This document shows positions 45,101-55,700 of a stretch of DNA of 64,000 nucleotides, piece by piece (the first letter of the stretch is position 1; each line of letters starts with the position of its first letter). Origin of the DNA: Amoebophrya sp. A120. Lineage: Eukaryota; Sar; Dinophyceae; Syndiniales; Amoebophryaceae. The position numbers and the translations under genes were made by a program. The DNA lies in NCBI GenBank assembly GCA_905178155.1, contig CAJINV010000003.1, positions 11,520,733 to 11,584,732 on the forward strand. The letters are read 5' to 3'. The notes under the pieces were generated by a model. The model saw nothing but the letters and a program-made list of their open reading frames with translations, was not told where the DNA came from and searched no databases.

Positions 45101-46018
45101 TCAAAGTTGAAATAATTTCTCATGCAGAAATTGCAAGGCATGAAGTGCCTGTCTTGCAGGGATTGCACATGAGACCGATTGTGAGCCTGTTTGGGGTCTG
45201 CGATAGAGCTGCTAAAGTAGCATGGCAAAAGACTCCTTCCGTCCCTAAACAGCATGACAAACTGGATTTATACGGCGCCAAAAGTTGTCATGCACCGCTT
45301 GGAAATTGGGCTTCCAACTGGTATCGGTTTTATGCATTACAAACTATTTCAACTTTGACGATTTCAATCCTGACAGTTCCATAACTTGCTTGTCGTGCTT
45401 GATCCTGCGTTGTCGATAGTTGATTCTTTACGAATACAATCTATTTTGTCCCGTCTACTGCTCCAATTTTCCTCCCAAAAAGCATCTGCATCCTGCAACA
45501 ACACGTAAGTACAGTCCTAGGTTTTTGATCCATAAAGAGAAAGACGGAAACAAAGTGCGCAGTAAAGAATAGAAATAGATACCATGCTGGCCCATTCGAT
45601 GGAACGGCTTCTGCTCTTCGGATCGCCTGAAGTTCCTCTGGTGTGTACTTGATAAATTCCCGAGCCTTCATTTCATCGGTGAACCTGTTCGTGTTTTGTT
45701 TTGTGTACTATCGTGTGGTTTAGCAAAAATCTTCGCATATACAAATTTTCTGCTTAAAAGAACTCGCACTTGCCATATTACATAAGTAACTGCAATCTTT
45801 AAGTACCTCCAGTCCGCCTTCTCCATGGTGGAGCAGAGCTCCTTCGCTTCCTCTGCGTTGTATTCCGGCTCGTGCTGTGGAATCGGGAAATCGTACATGG
45901 TGTTTTTGAAGTAGCAGAGCTTCTGCGGCTTCGCCCGTCGCTCCTCGCCCTTCACCGGCATGGGGTGGTTGATGCTGTACCCCGGCAGCAGGGGGACGCC
46001 CGGCTTGCGAGTCGTCAT
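42169..46018 (-). CDS. EFHC1: EFHC1/RIB72-like DM10-domain flagellar protein
   Basis: A multi-exon gene for an axonemal doublet-microtubule inner protein, so the organism has a flagellated stage. Three DM10 domains are visible. The first is DKQVCRFFAYTQES and VRFVTIMYFLEDGTM. The second is DLRVLRFYCYWDD with YTLSFFLADNNIQI and RNSGRDPYPVF. The third is AAMILRFEAEIANP with FIIAYYLGTDTMACYE. Each is followed by its linker motif (IYDCDPFTKEFY; STDFFVGNMI with DEYSLAYMEQHPEEY). The C-terminal exon (about 42360-42169) has the EF-hand-like tail ending TDIDMKLLFA. The N-terminus MTTRKPGVPLLPGYS matches the family start and sets the ATG at 46018. Early exons: 46018 to about 45809, joining as DWRFTDEM, then to about 45584; a 26-base micro-exon near 45408-45383; then 45069-45016. 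Introners G1 and C2 lie inside DM10-1. Other introns are GT-AG, for example KTW/YNKDF near 43560-43350. Confidence 0.93.
44869..45015. mobile_element. introner C2 (family C)
   Basis: 147-bp element. Ends TGCATTGCAAAAGTATCGTA and TACGATACTTTTGCACAGGAT. Flanks GTTTTCTA and ATTTTCGT share TTTTC. Precise removal gives SNYENARVRFVTIMYF, which keeps DM10-1 close to the family spacing; leaving the extra bases would add about four residues. Confidence 0.92.
45078..45382. mobile_element. introner G1 (singleton family G, about 50-bp inverted repeat)
   Basis: 305-bp element with the longest visible inverted repeat, about 50 bases at about 85 percent. The left end starts TGGAAGCGTCAAGATTGAAA and the right end finishes TTTCAATCCTGACAGTTCCA. 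Flanks CACTTGTA and AACTTGCT share ACTTG. Precise removal recreates the DM10 core DKQVCRFFAY; any other in-frame join would break it. Confidence 0.93.
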
Positions 46019-47483
46019 CTTTGGTTTTATTCTCGTAAGCTAGATGTCCACTTCAGATTGTTCTTGAGAATTAATATTATGTTCCCGGGAAAAAAAAGAC
46101 GCTGTGACGTGAGTTGATAGTAGAAAGAATCGACTGTGATGGAGAAGTGACGGCGCTCTGTGCTCTTCCCCTTGTTCTTGTAACTGTAAATACGTTCTTG
46201 CTGCGAAAGAATAGATACGTGTTGCAACGAGCACGTGTACTGCAAGTAAACCACGTAGTTTTTGATTTCTGCAAGACGAACGAAAACTACACGAACGATC
46301 CAGATGGCATCAAGCTTTCGACGAAGAGCCACTCCGTACGGTTCGCACGTTTTTTTGTGTGGGACGATGCACGAAAAACGAGCTACACGTGAGTAACTAC
46401 TAGCCTGGAAGTGCTTACGAACGAGCTTTTGTTCCGCTCCTATTTTTTACGTCGAGCAGAAATAGGTGTAGGGGTGAAGATGACTACAACTCTGCAGAGC
46501 CTCACGCTCATCCGACGTTGCACGAAAATTTTCCTCGTAAACATACTCTCTTATACGTAGCTGGTTCACCTCTCGCACACAAAAAATCGAGGAGCCTCCA
46601 GACGACGACGGGACAGCACCATTACAACTTACGATGCAGTTCACATTTTGCACATGGAACGATTGGGCGAAGAACCCGGTTTTCAAGCAGGCGTCGCTTC
46701 GAGACAAATCAGCACAACGGCGCTGTTCGTTTCTTTGGATCGTACTAGTTTGGGTTTCGTATTTTAGCAGAAAGGTGGAGGTCCTTTTCGAGCGCGATCA
46801 GAATTCAAACAGCAAAAGATGCCAAAAAGTTCTCCACTCACGTCATCTCCAGTATCAAAACTACCTGACAATTCGCATCGAAAAAATGTAGGATGTCGGC
46901 GGTGGTCTCATCATGTATCTTTTTTATTCTTGTCGATTTATGTGAAAAGTCCGCCGATCAAAAGAGTTCGTTGTTCTCCTGATAGATGCCTACAGATAGG
47001 GCTCTGAAACTTCCAAACGCTCGCGAAAATTACAGTATGGCATAAAAAGGGCGCCGGCTGGTGTGATACTAATCTGTCATCAAAATAAAGCAAATTGCAG
47101 CACTAGACAGTTGCACTTTTGTTGTTACGACCGCGACGAAACAACTTACATGTAGCTTGTAGTTGCTGTAGTAGTGCTACAACCTCTAGCTCTGTTCGTC
47201 CCATCAAAAAGCGTCGGGCTCTTCAACGTCGGCAAGTGCTTGTGCTTCCTCTTCCAAAATGATCCATAGGTCTTCAATTTTTTTCCTCACCCAAAACAGA
47301 AGCTTCACTAGTTCATACTGTAGATCTGGAAGATGATCCAGAGTAGTAATCGTAACTGTGCCCGCATCCTCACTCAGCACTGCGGTGGACAGATGTTGCG
47401 TACAAAGTACATTTTAACATATGTTTACCTTCAGGCGGTCTATCTAAATTCATTGCTGTAGCGTAGATGGTGCACCTAGTAGC
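46019..47483. other. intergenic 5' of EFHC1, no gene seen
   Basis: About 1.45 kb with only short overlapping frames. It lies between the EFHC1 start and the 3' end of the cold-shock gene. No promoter or RNA is recognised. Confidence 0.5.
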
Positions 47484-48794
47484 CTACATCATCCCGCCCA
47501 TCATGGTCATGTCAATTCCTCCCATGTGATCGAAGCCGCCTTTCTTACCAAAGCCCTTCGGCTTCCCGAATCCCTTACCAAACCCTTTTCCGAAGCCTTT
47601 TGGCTTACCCCAGCCAGACCCGTCGTCGAAGCCCTTGAAGCCTGACATAATTGAGGTAGCTAGTAGTCAGTTGTCATGAAGAAAATCATGACTCTGCATC
47701 TTCAGTCGAAAGAAACTTCTACCCGCCAGGGCGAACATAAAGGCGCGATGCTGGGAAAGGGAATGCATATGCAAGTGCAAAAATCACACAAGAATTAGTA
47801 GTAATACTGTCGTGTCTCTGTCATCGTATAATAATCTATACCGAACCCGCCGCCAAAGTGTGGCGGAAACCCAGCTCCCATGCCGCCAAAGTGCGCTGCG
47901 TCGCCAAAGAACGGGGGTGGTCCCATCCCGTGATATCCACCGCCCTTTCCAAAGCCGCCTTTGTGCTGGTTCTGCGCCTTGCCCTTCGCAATGAATTCGC
48001 TCATTGGCATTCCCGAGCCGCCGGTTACCTCCATTGCAACCGGTTTGTTTTTCTGACCGTCCATACCAACCAAGTAGGTGACCTCATCGCCCGACTGAAG
48101 TGAATTACCTGCAAACAGTGTATAAATCAATGCGAAGCAACAAGCTACCGCTTTGGCTTTGCCCTTTTGTATGACAAACAAAACATCGTCCTCCTCCTCG
48201 CGCAAAAGAATCATTATCATACATTCATATAGTATTTCGCAGCATGATGATGATGTACCCAACTGTGGGGTCTACACTGTAATTTAAAAAAATCAGTGTT
48301 CCTGTGGTGCGCTATCGCTGTCTGATTGCACTTGATCAATGAGCACTTCTGTCTCTTTTTTCATTTTCTTCTTAGCACAACGCTCCTCATGTTTTTCCAT
48401 CATGCCGATTTTCTTCGCGAGGGAGTGGGAGTCGTAGCAAATCGGCTGCCCTGCTTCGGCGATCTGCTTCTTGTATTTGCTCTTGCAGATTTTGCAGCGC
48501 CTAGGCCTTTGTTGATTTTGCGAGCAGAAGAAGCTAGGCCTTTGATGTCCTCTCAAAGAGTGAGCTGCAAGTTCTTGCAGTGCTACTTCCAACAAAAATC
48601 ATACCTTTGATCTCCTTGCTGTGGACGAAAATTTCTTTGTTGTCTGGCTGCACGATAAATCCGTAGCCCTTTGTGGAGAAAAACTTCACTGTCCCCGTTT
48701 GCCTCTCGTTGGTCGCAGCAGCGGTTGCGGCCGTGGCGGGGGCGGCCGTTTGCGGAGCAACACCGGGGTCCTGTACCTCCTGATCACCAGCCAT
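47484..48794 (-). CDS. cold-shock-domain RNA-binding protein with GFK-rich tail
   Basis: Three exons, 48794-48605, 48108-47842 and 47641-47484, give 204 aa. Both introns are GT-AG. The first joins EIKG to NSLQSGDEV; the second joins GGGFG to FKGFDDGSGWG. A Pro/Ala-rich N-terminus leads into a cold-shock domain (GTVKFFSTKGYGFI, IFVHSKEI, SGDEVTYLVG, AMEVTGG). A tail follows with repeats of GFGK and KPKGFG, ending in Met/Gly residues. Cold-shock domains bind single-stranded RNA or DNA. The first intron (496 bases) contains a protein-like frame that may be an alternative last exon (see 48293-48595). Confidence 0.9.
48293..48595 (-). CDS. possible alternative terminal exon inside cold-shock gene intron
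   Basis: A frame inside intron 1 of the cold-shock gene encodes a Cys/Lys-rich peptide (RRCKICKSKYKKQ, GQPICYDSHSLAKKIG, EERCAKKK) ending in an acidic tail SDSDSAPQEH and a stop. The CxxC...C...C arrangement suggests a small metal-binding motif. An AG acceptor-like site (ACTTGCAG) lies just upstream at about 48572. It could be an alternative 3' exon giving a cold-shock/zinc protein, or a chance frame. Confidence 0.35.
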   Translation of the reverse strand: MLEVALQELAAHSLRGHQRPSFFCSQNQQRPRRCKICKSKYKKQIAEAGQPICYDSHSLAKKIGMMEKHEERCAKKKMKKETEVLIDQVQSDSDSAPQEH

Positions 48795-49758
48795 CTTGAC
48801 GTTTTATTACTTTTATTTCACTACGGAGGTTTTATGTTTCTTCAGAGGGCTACTTGTTCAATCCTCTTTTCGCTTGTGCTTTCGTCTTCGTGAGCGCGAC
48901 GAGGTAAATTTCAATAAATTCCGCAATTAGTATTAGACTATCCTGACAGCTCCTCGGGTCTTCTTGGCTTCTTCGATGGGGCAATTGCTTCTACCCCCTT
49001 CTGCAGTCATACAGAAGCACTGATTTACGGAGGTGCCTTCACGTGGCTATTCAGAAGAAAAAGGAAAAGCTGCAACAAGGAATCCGACTACAGCACAGGC
49101 ACAGACACGCTGATAAAAGGGAGATGACATTAAAACGCTCTGCTAGATGCCATGGAAAGCAGCAGCAGAGCGCTTTCTTTTGAAAGAAAACAAATCGAAA
49201 GTGCCAGGAAGCGAGTTTCCAATCATGTATCTGTATGATCAATCTTGCGAGATCTACGTGTGCTCTCGTCTGGGGACGTAGGATCTTCAGAAGAGGAAGA
49301 GAAGATAAACAATGAGACCAGAAAATGACACATACACAGACAGGCTAGTAAAGGAAAGCACCAACAGAACTAGTAATTCGTGCGGCGCCAGTGGTGGAGA
49401 TTCATAGAGTGGACTCGCTCTTAACAATACGAAAGAGCGCTGCCGAAAACGAAATCCGCATACGGCAGCAAAGACATGTCCTCAGTCGTTGTGAGCAGCG
49501 CAACGAATAGTCGTCATTATTTGAAGTAATTTTGTTCGTGTCGTGTCTGCAAAATGTATAGGCGTCGTGTTCATTTTCTCGTATTCATAATGGCATTGCT
49601 GTTGCATCTATTGTTGTAGAAAAACAGAAACTACACCCGAGCTACGCGTTCTTCAACTCATACTCTGTCGAAAAATCCTCAGAACGGAATTTACTTTTTC
49701 ATTTTCAACATATATTTATATTATTTTCTTGGAATTGATCCGACGCATTCTAAACATA
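48795..49758. other. intergenic, no gene seen
   Basis: About 960 bases between the start of the cold-shock gene and the end of the GalNAc-transferase gene. The longest frames are about 60 codons and unconvincing. Confidence 0.5.
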
Positions 49759-52700
49759 TTAATCCGACGGCGCCACCCACTTCCACAGCTGCGACTTTTC
49801 GTGGATGTCGCACTTGACCAATCTGGCTGAATACGGTGACTTTTCACACTTTTCGCTCGAAAATTCCAGACACCGGAGGGAGCCGTGCACCAAGAAAACG
49901 CCCGTCTGCTCGTACAGGGACGCCGAGCTGTCTAACGGCACGAACTGCAGCGGCCGCGGCGTGGATTTTGCGCCCACCGTGTACCTCTTCCTCCGCTGGA
50001 CCAAAATCTTATGAACTGCAAAATTATCGTACTCGTAGTAATGCAATACATCAAATATGTCATGCTGATTTAGCTTGAACAAAAAAAATTGTGTTCCATG
50101 GCTGCGATTTTAGTGCGAGCACGATGCTTTTGCGCAGCATACATCTTCGACTCCAGCAAGTCCCGCGTTTCCTGGTTCGCCCAGGTTTTTTATCGTGAGG
50201 AAAATCGTCCGCAGCCCATAGTTTATTTCATGCAAATCAGCAAAACCATAAATATAGACGTTTATCATCCGCAGCTCCATGTTGAAAAGCATTTTTTAAT
50301 CGCTGTGCGGGAGTTTGTCTTGCTGTAATCAGGATAAATTCAAATTGATCGATTTGTGATGCGGCCGCAGAGTCTAAACCCGACCAAGCTGCGCAAAGAA
50401 TTTTGTCGTGCGCAACGCCCAAACCTGGCGGATCTGTGTAGCAATAAAGCCCTCATCTTTACTATGGACGAGTGGGGACGTTTTAACAACGGTATTTTTT
50501 CCTGGATGTTCAGCTGGTTCACATCTTCCTCTTCGAGAATCTTCGCTGCCTCCTCTTATGAATGGCAACTGTATCGGACTAGTTGTCGAAGTACTTAGTG
50601 TTAGTTGCAATACAAATTAGCTCAGCATTGCAACTGGAATTTGTCATGCCACTTTAGCTCGGAAAAGGAATTTGTCTTGCAGGACTGCGATTAGATTTCT
50701 CCGAGTGCGATACTTGTTTTGCACAGGATACCTCCTCCGAAACCGCCAAATCTTCGTCTTTTTCGCAGCTGTGCCATACCAGATCCCACACCTTCTTACT
50801 AACTTTCCGCGCCATTACGCAGTCCTTGAATTATGCATCGCAAAACAAAAACTATCGCGGTTCTCGTATACAAAATCCACTACAAAGTGTCGCACTTCAG
50901 GGAACAATTCAATACCTCATGCTAGTCTCTTAAATCTATCGGGTGAGAAGTTGTGAGAGAAGATTATCGCGCAGAAGTGTTGTAAGTAAGACTTTGTCCT
51001 ACGACAACGATAGAAGTTTTGCGCAGGAGGATATGAATTCCGACATGCCTATCCTCAGTTGGTTGTTGATTGCCAAGTACGCCTGGGATCCGTTTTCCCC
51101 GTGGCACGGGTACAGCCCGAGGTTCTGCCCGGAATGAGCCGCACCTAAAGTGTCCATGCACGCGTTGGCCTGTTCTAGCGACCGGATCGACCCGGCATGC
51201 AGTTTCGGTCGGGGTTGCTCGGTTTTGTCGTGCTGATGTTTCCCCTGTATTTCTATTGCGCCCGTGGCGTCGGTCTGAATCTGCTCGCTGCTGTCCTCCT
51301 CGCTGTCTTTTGCTGCTTGCTGTTTTCTTGCCGATATCCAACCGTGCAAAAATGGATCGCGATCGCATCGCACTTGTTTGTAAAACGTGACCATAGATTT
51401 ATCACAAACTATGTTTTGTTCATCTTACGATAAGAACAAAACATAGTATCAGTATCTGATAAAAGCATCTATCAATATCAAACTGGACTTACGACGTCAT
51501 ACGAAGAGTACAGAAATAGATGATAATTCCTCCACTCCAGCAGCATCAGGACCACCAGGAGCAGCATTTATTTTGATGCATCCTTTCGACGACTTGCAAA
51601 GCTTTTGATTTGCGTAGTGAAGTATTCCTGTGCATTTCTTTGTGCGATGGCCGAATGTTCATTTTCTCCCCGCTGCGTAGCTATGTCAAGCTGTTGTCTC
51701 AAGTTTCCGGGGACGTACATCTCCGGGTACACGTTCGTCATGTACCAGTGAAAATCTTTGCACTTCAGCTTCTCGCGCACCCGCAGCGGAAACTCCAGCG
51801 ACCCGAGTTTGTAGCCCCGGGTGCTCCCCATCACAATCTTTGCCAAGTCCGCATACTCGTCCATCCATACAATATATCCAGAGGAAAAAAACTACTGGGA
51901 TAGTACACTACAACATTTTTGGCGCCGCAGATATTTGCCTGATATAATTCAAATTCGCATATACAGAAAAGATTTTGCATGCGTCCCTTGTGCGCGCTCG
52001 TGAACTTGTTCGCGAGAAGCAAACGTTCTTGAAGAATGTCGGGTATGACAAGGTGAGTAGACTGCTCTGCATTGCAAACTTACACCGAACGCAGTTTCTT
52101 TCGTGCATACAGCGGCAGCGCGACGTTTGTTACGCCATATCACTGTGTCAGAGACGGGAAAGACCTGATTCATGTTAGTTCGTTGTTCTTGTGTGTGGCT
52201 TTTTATTTATCGTTGCATCATGCTAGTTCATCCATGTAAGTCTGAAGACGCATGAGAAAGTGGTCATGGTACCTTCGCATGTTGACACGTGTTTGTTCAC
52301 GACAATAATGTTCAACAGATGTTGCAAATCCAACTTACAAGTACAAACTTTTATCCGTACAGAAGAAGCACCATCATCTTCGCTCTACTACCTGCCCCTG
52401 CCAGTGCTCGCTGGATCGAAAAACGTGCCCAATCGCGGAGCAAGGGATGTAGTCGATTCGCCCGTGGCACTGCCAAACCTTGAAGCCGATCTCCATCCCC
52501 TATGCGTTGCAAAAGCATAATTTTAATATGTTCCATAGTAGCAGTAGAAATTTCAGGACAATTACTTATTCTCAGCACGAGAAATGAAACTTGCCATGCT
52601 GAACCAATTAGGATACCAGATATGAAGATGTTATGCCGACGTTCTGCATCTGCAATTAGTACAACGAGAAGGACGATACTTTTGCAAGGCATATTTCTTC

Positions 52701-55700
52701 TCCTCCGTAGATTTCAAATTCAGGGTCGTAGCCCTCCAGCTCGTCCAGAAAGAACTCCCGACTCGCGCCAAACAAGCCCCCGGCCATGATGGGACTCGCG
52801 CTGGGCTCGAACTGCGACCCGGACCGGCGGGGGACGGGGGACTGGCCCAGCTTCCAGGTGAACCCGAGGACCCCCAGGCCCCCGGCGCCCGCGCCGGGAT
52901 GGTAGTTAAACGCGTCGGAGCCGATCACCTCGATGGAGGGCGTCACGACATTCTCCTTTATGGGATTCGCAACCGTTACACTCTCAATTGTTGCAACATG
53001 AATTTGCGATGCAAGAACAGCAACAGCGAAAGGGGCAGGCTTGCACTTTGCGCCTCACAAATTCGGCACAGGTTTCCTCGACGCTGAAGCTGATGTTTAA
53101 AAGCACTTCGAAAATTTGTCATGCGAAATATCTTGATCACCCGGTGGCTTATGGTCGTAACTTCGCATGACAAATCATGCTGTACGCAGGTGAGAATGTA
53201 ACGTGTGACGAGACTCCCATAGTCTTGTCTTTCAGCATGTGTGCCATCAGGGGTTCGAGCCAGTGGCTGCGGCACTCGATGTGGGAGTCGAGGAAAACCA
53301 AATACTCCCCTACCGCAGCGCGCGCGCCGGCGACCCGCGCGCGCATCAATCCTCCGCGGACCGGGAGCCGGAGCAGCTATGATTTGTAACAACGTCCACA
53401 CCCCCTAGGCGTAATGCAAATCCGCATGGTGAGAATATTTCTCACGCGGAACCCCATGAGAGGCATTTCCTGGCCACGTTTTGGAATGTGTCATGCTCCA
53501 ACCAGCACTATATGCTGCTAGATCTGTGACGCTGCTGAACTACCTGAACAGCATGACACTACGAGGCCAAACTTGTCATGCGCAACAGCCAAAGCTGGTT
53601 GCTTTGTCTAGCGGATTCCCCATCTTGACGCTGGCGTGGGGGCGTTTTTCCTCAGGATAGCAGCTTGGTTTTCTTCGTGTCGGTCTCGATGAACTTTTTC
53701 AGCTTCTGGTCCAAGTCCGGCTTGAGGCTGAAGTCGGACGCGTCGTCCACTAGAACCACCTCTTCCAACAGCGAATCAGGCGTACGGTTTTATGCATTTT
53801 TGCAAAAGGTGTATCACAATCCCATGCGCATTTTTGCAATCTTCATGGACAGAGAAAGATAAGCGCAAATCTCATTCATATCCCAGCTGATGTTGAATAG
53901 AATGAACATGAAGATCTACTATAGTAGCATGACAAATTGCATTTGATTTCGAATGATACACAGTATCACATCTTCAATCATCTGTGCGAAGATTAATATA
54001 TTACGTTTGCAAGTCGTAGATTCAAGACGGTGACTAGTGATCGGATTAAGGTCGAGAGCAGTTCGTTGTAGAAGACGATAACCACGGAGGCGGTGACGCC
54101 GTCTGCGGTTTGAAGCAAACCCGACGTCTCCTCCTCATCGGAATAGTCAACGCACTTGCTGTGCCGGCCTTCCTATCAAATGTAAAAATGTCTGGGTCTG
54201 GAAGAATGCAACTTGTGATGCTGCGTTTCGATGTCTAAAAAATTTGTGTTGCATGAGCAGCAAAAGGAATCTAATGGGTGCCACGCGGAGAGGGCATTTG
54301 TCATGCGGAATGGGCATCAAGAATCCCTCAAAAAACCTGTGATGCTAGGGCATACATGACAGGCATCATGGGTCATGAGAAATATGCACGACAAATCTTG
54401 CATTCTTCCAGACCCAGACATTTTTGCATTTGATACTTCCGGAACAGGGCGGACGAGCGGAAGGGAATCTGACGTCCAGCTGTTGAAGCAATACCTGGAT
54501 TTGTTTTTCGCTGCGTTCCTTCCGAGTGTTATCCAGACAGAGCCAACACCGCCCAAGCGGCCCGTTGGAACGAGCCTGAAGGGGCTGGGCGAAGCAGGCC
54601 GGACCTAGCTTCCGTAGCGGGGAACGGCCCACTCCATCACCACTTGGCCCCCAGGGCAAGACCCCCCAGAACCCCACCTCCGGTGGTTGAATGGGGGGAA
54701 CAGCGCCAGCCCCAGCCCCACTTGCCCCCAAGGGAAGACAGGCAACCGACTGAATCCAACCCGCACAGTATGCCCAGGCAGCGCAACCTCGCTCCCAAAA
54801 GCACCTACCCCTCGTAATCTCCGGGCCCCTGACTCGCCGTGCCGAGCGCACGTAGCCCCTACCTCGCCGACCAACGCTAGAAGCGCGAGCATCTGCAACT
54901 CTAGCGGGAGCAGTGTATGCGAGTATCCGAAAAAGGAATGCCCTCCCACAGAAGGAAGCCATACTACTGGTGCGCGTCCTGTAAGCAATCTCCAACAACC
55001 CGCACGAAAGGTCCGCTCTCCCCCGTGACCTGGTGAGATAAACGACTTCCCGCGTAATGGCTAGCACGGAACGGCCTTGCGCCACAAGAAAAACCTAGGA
55101 TGATCCACCACCAAGCAATAGACAACAAGATACTGTGGTCCCCAAGACCAAAATCCTGAAAAAGTTTCTGCGTTGAAAGCGCCGGCCCAGAGCCCCCGCG
55201 CCGCGAAACTCAAAGTGCAAAGCGGCCACAGCCGGGCAACAAAACACAGTAGAAACAGTGAAGCGGTAAGACAGCACACCCGCCAAAAACCCGAGTATGA
55301 GAGTACCACAAGGCTTCCGAATGTGGCGGGAACTTCAGTCCCCTCTAGGGAAAGCCGGCCTGGGCGGAGAAAGAAAATGAAGGAGAGGCGAAACCGGCGC
55401 CAAGCCGTGGGCCGCGGTTGCGGCAAAGAGCAAGGGAGTGCGCCATTAATAGCAGGGGCAAACCGAGAGAGACGCAGCAGGCGCTTCCAGCACGAGCAAG
55501 ACACACGGCTTCCTCGTGAAGCGACCGGAGCAAATATCTACCTCTTCTTAAACCCAAAGCCCGGCGGCACGAAAAAGCCCCAGCAGGAATGTAGAACCTC
55601 AGAGAATCTGACGTCCAGCTGTTGAAGCAATACCTGGATTTGTTGATCATATCAACCGGGTTTTTTCTCCCGCTAGCCAGTGAGTCCATCTGGTGCTCAG

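Noticed and set aside
54366-55085. 239-codon frame in the direct-repeat insertion
   Set aside because: It runs through repeat copy 1 and into introner A7, is Gly/Arg/Trp-rich as expected of GC-rich non-coding DNA, and has no known domain. I also considered an rRNA-derived origin but saw no rRNA signature.
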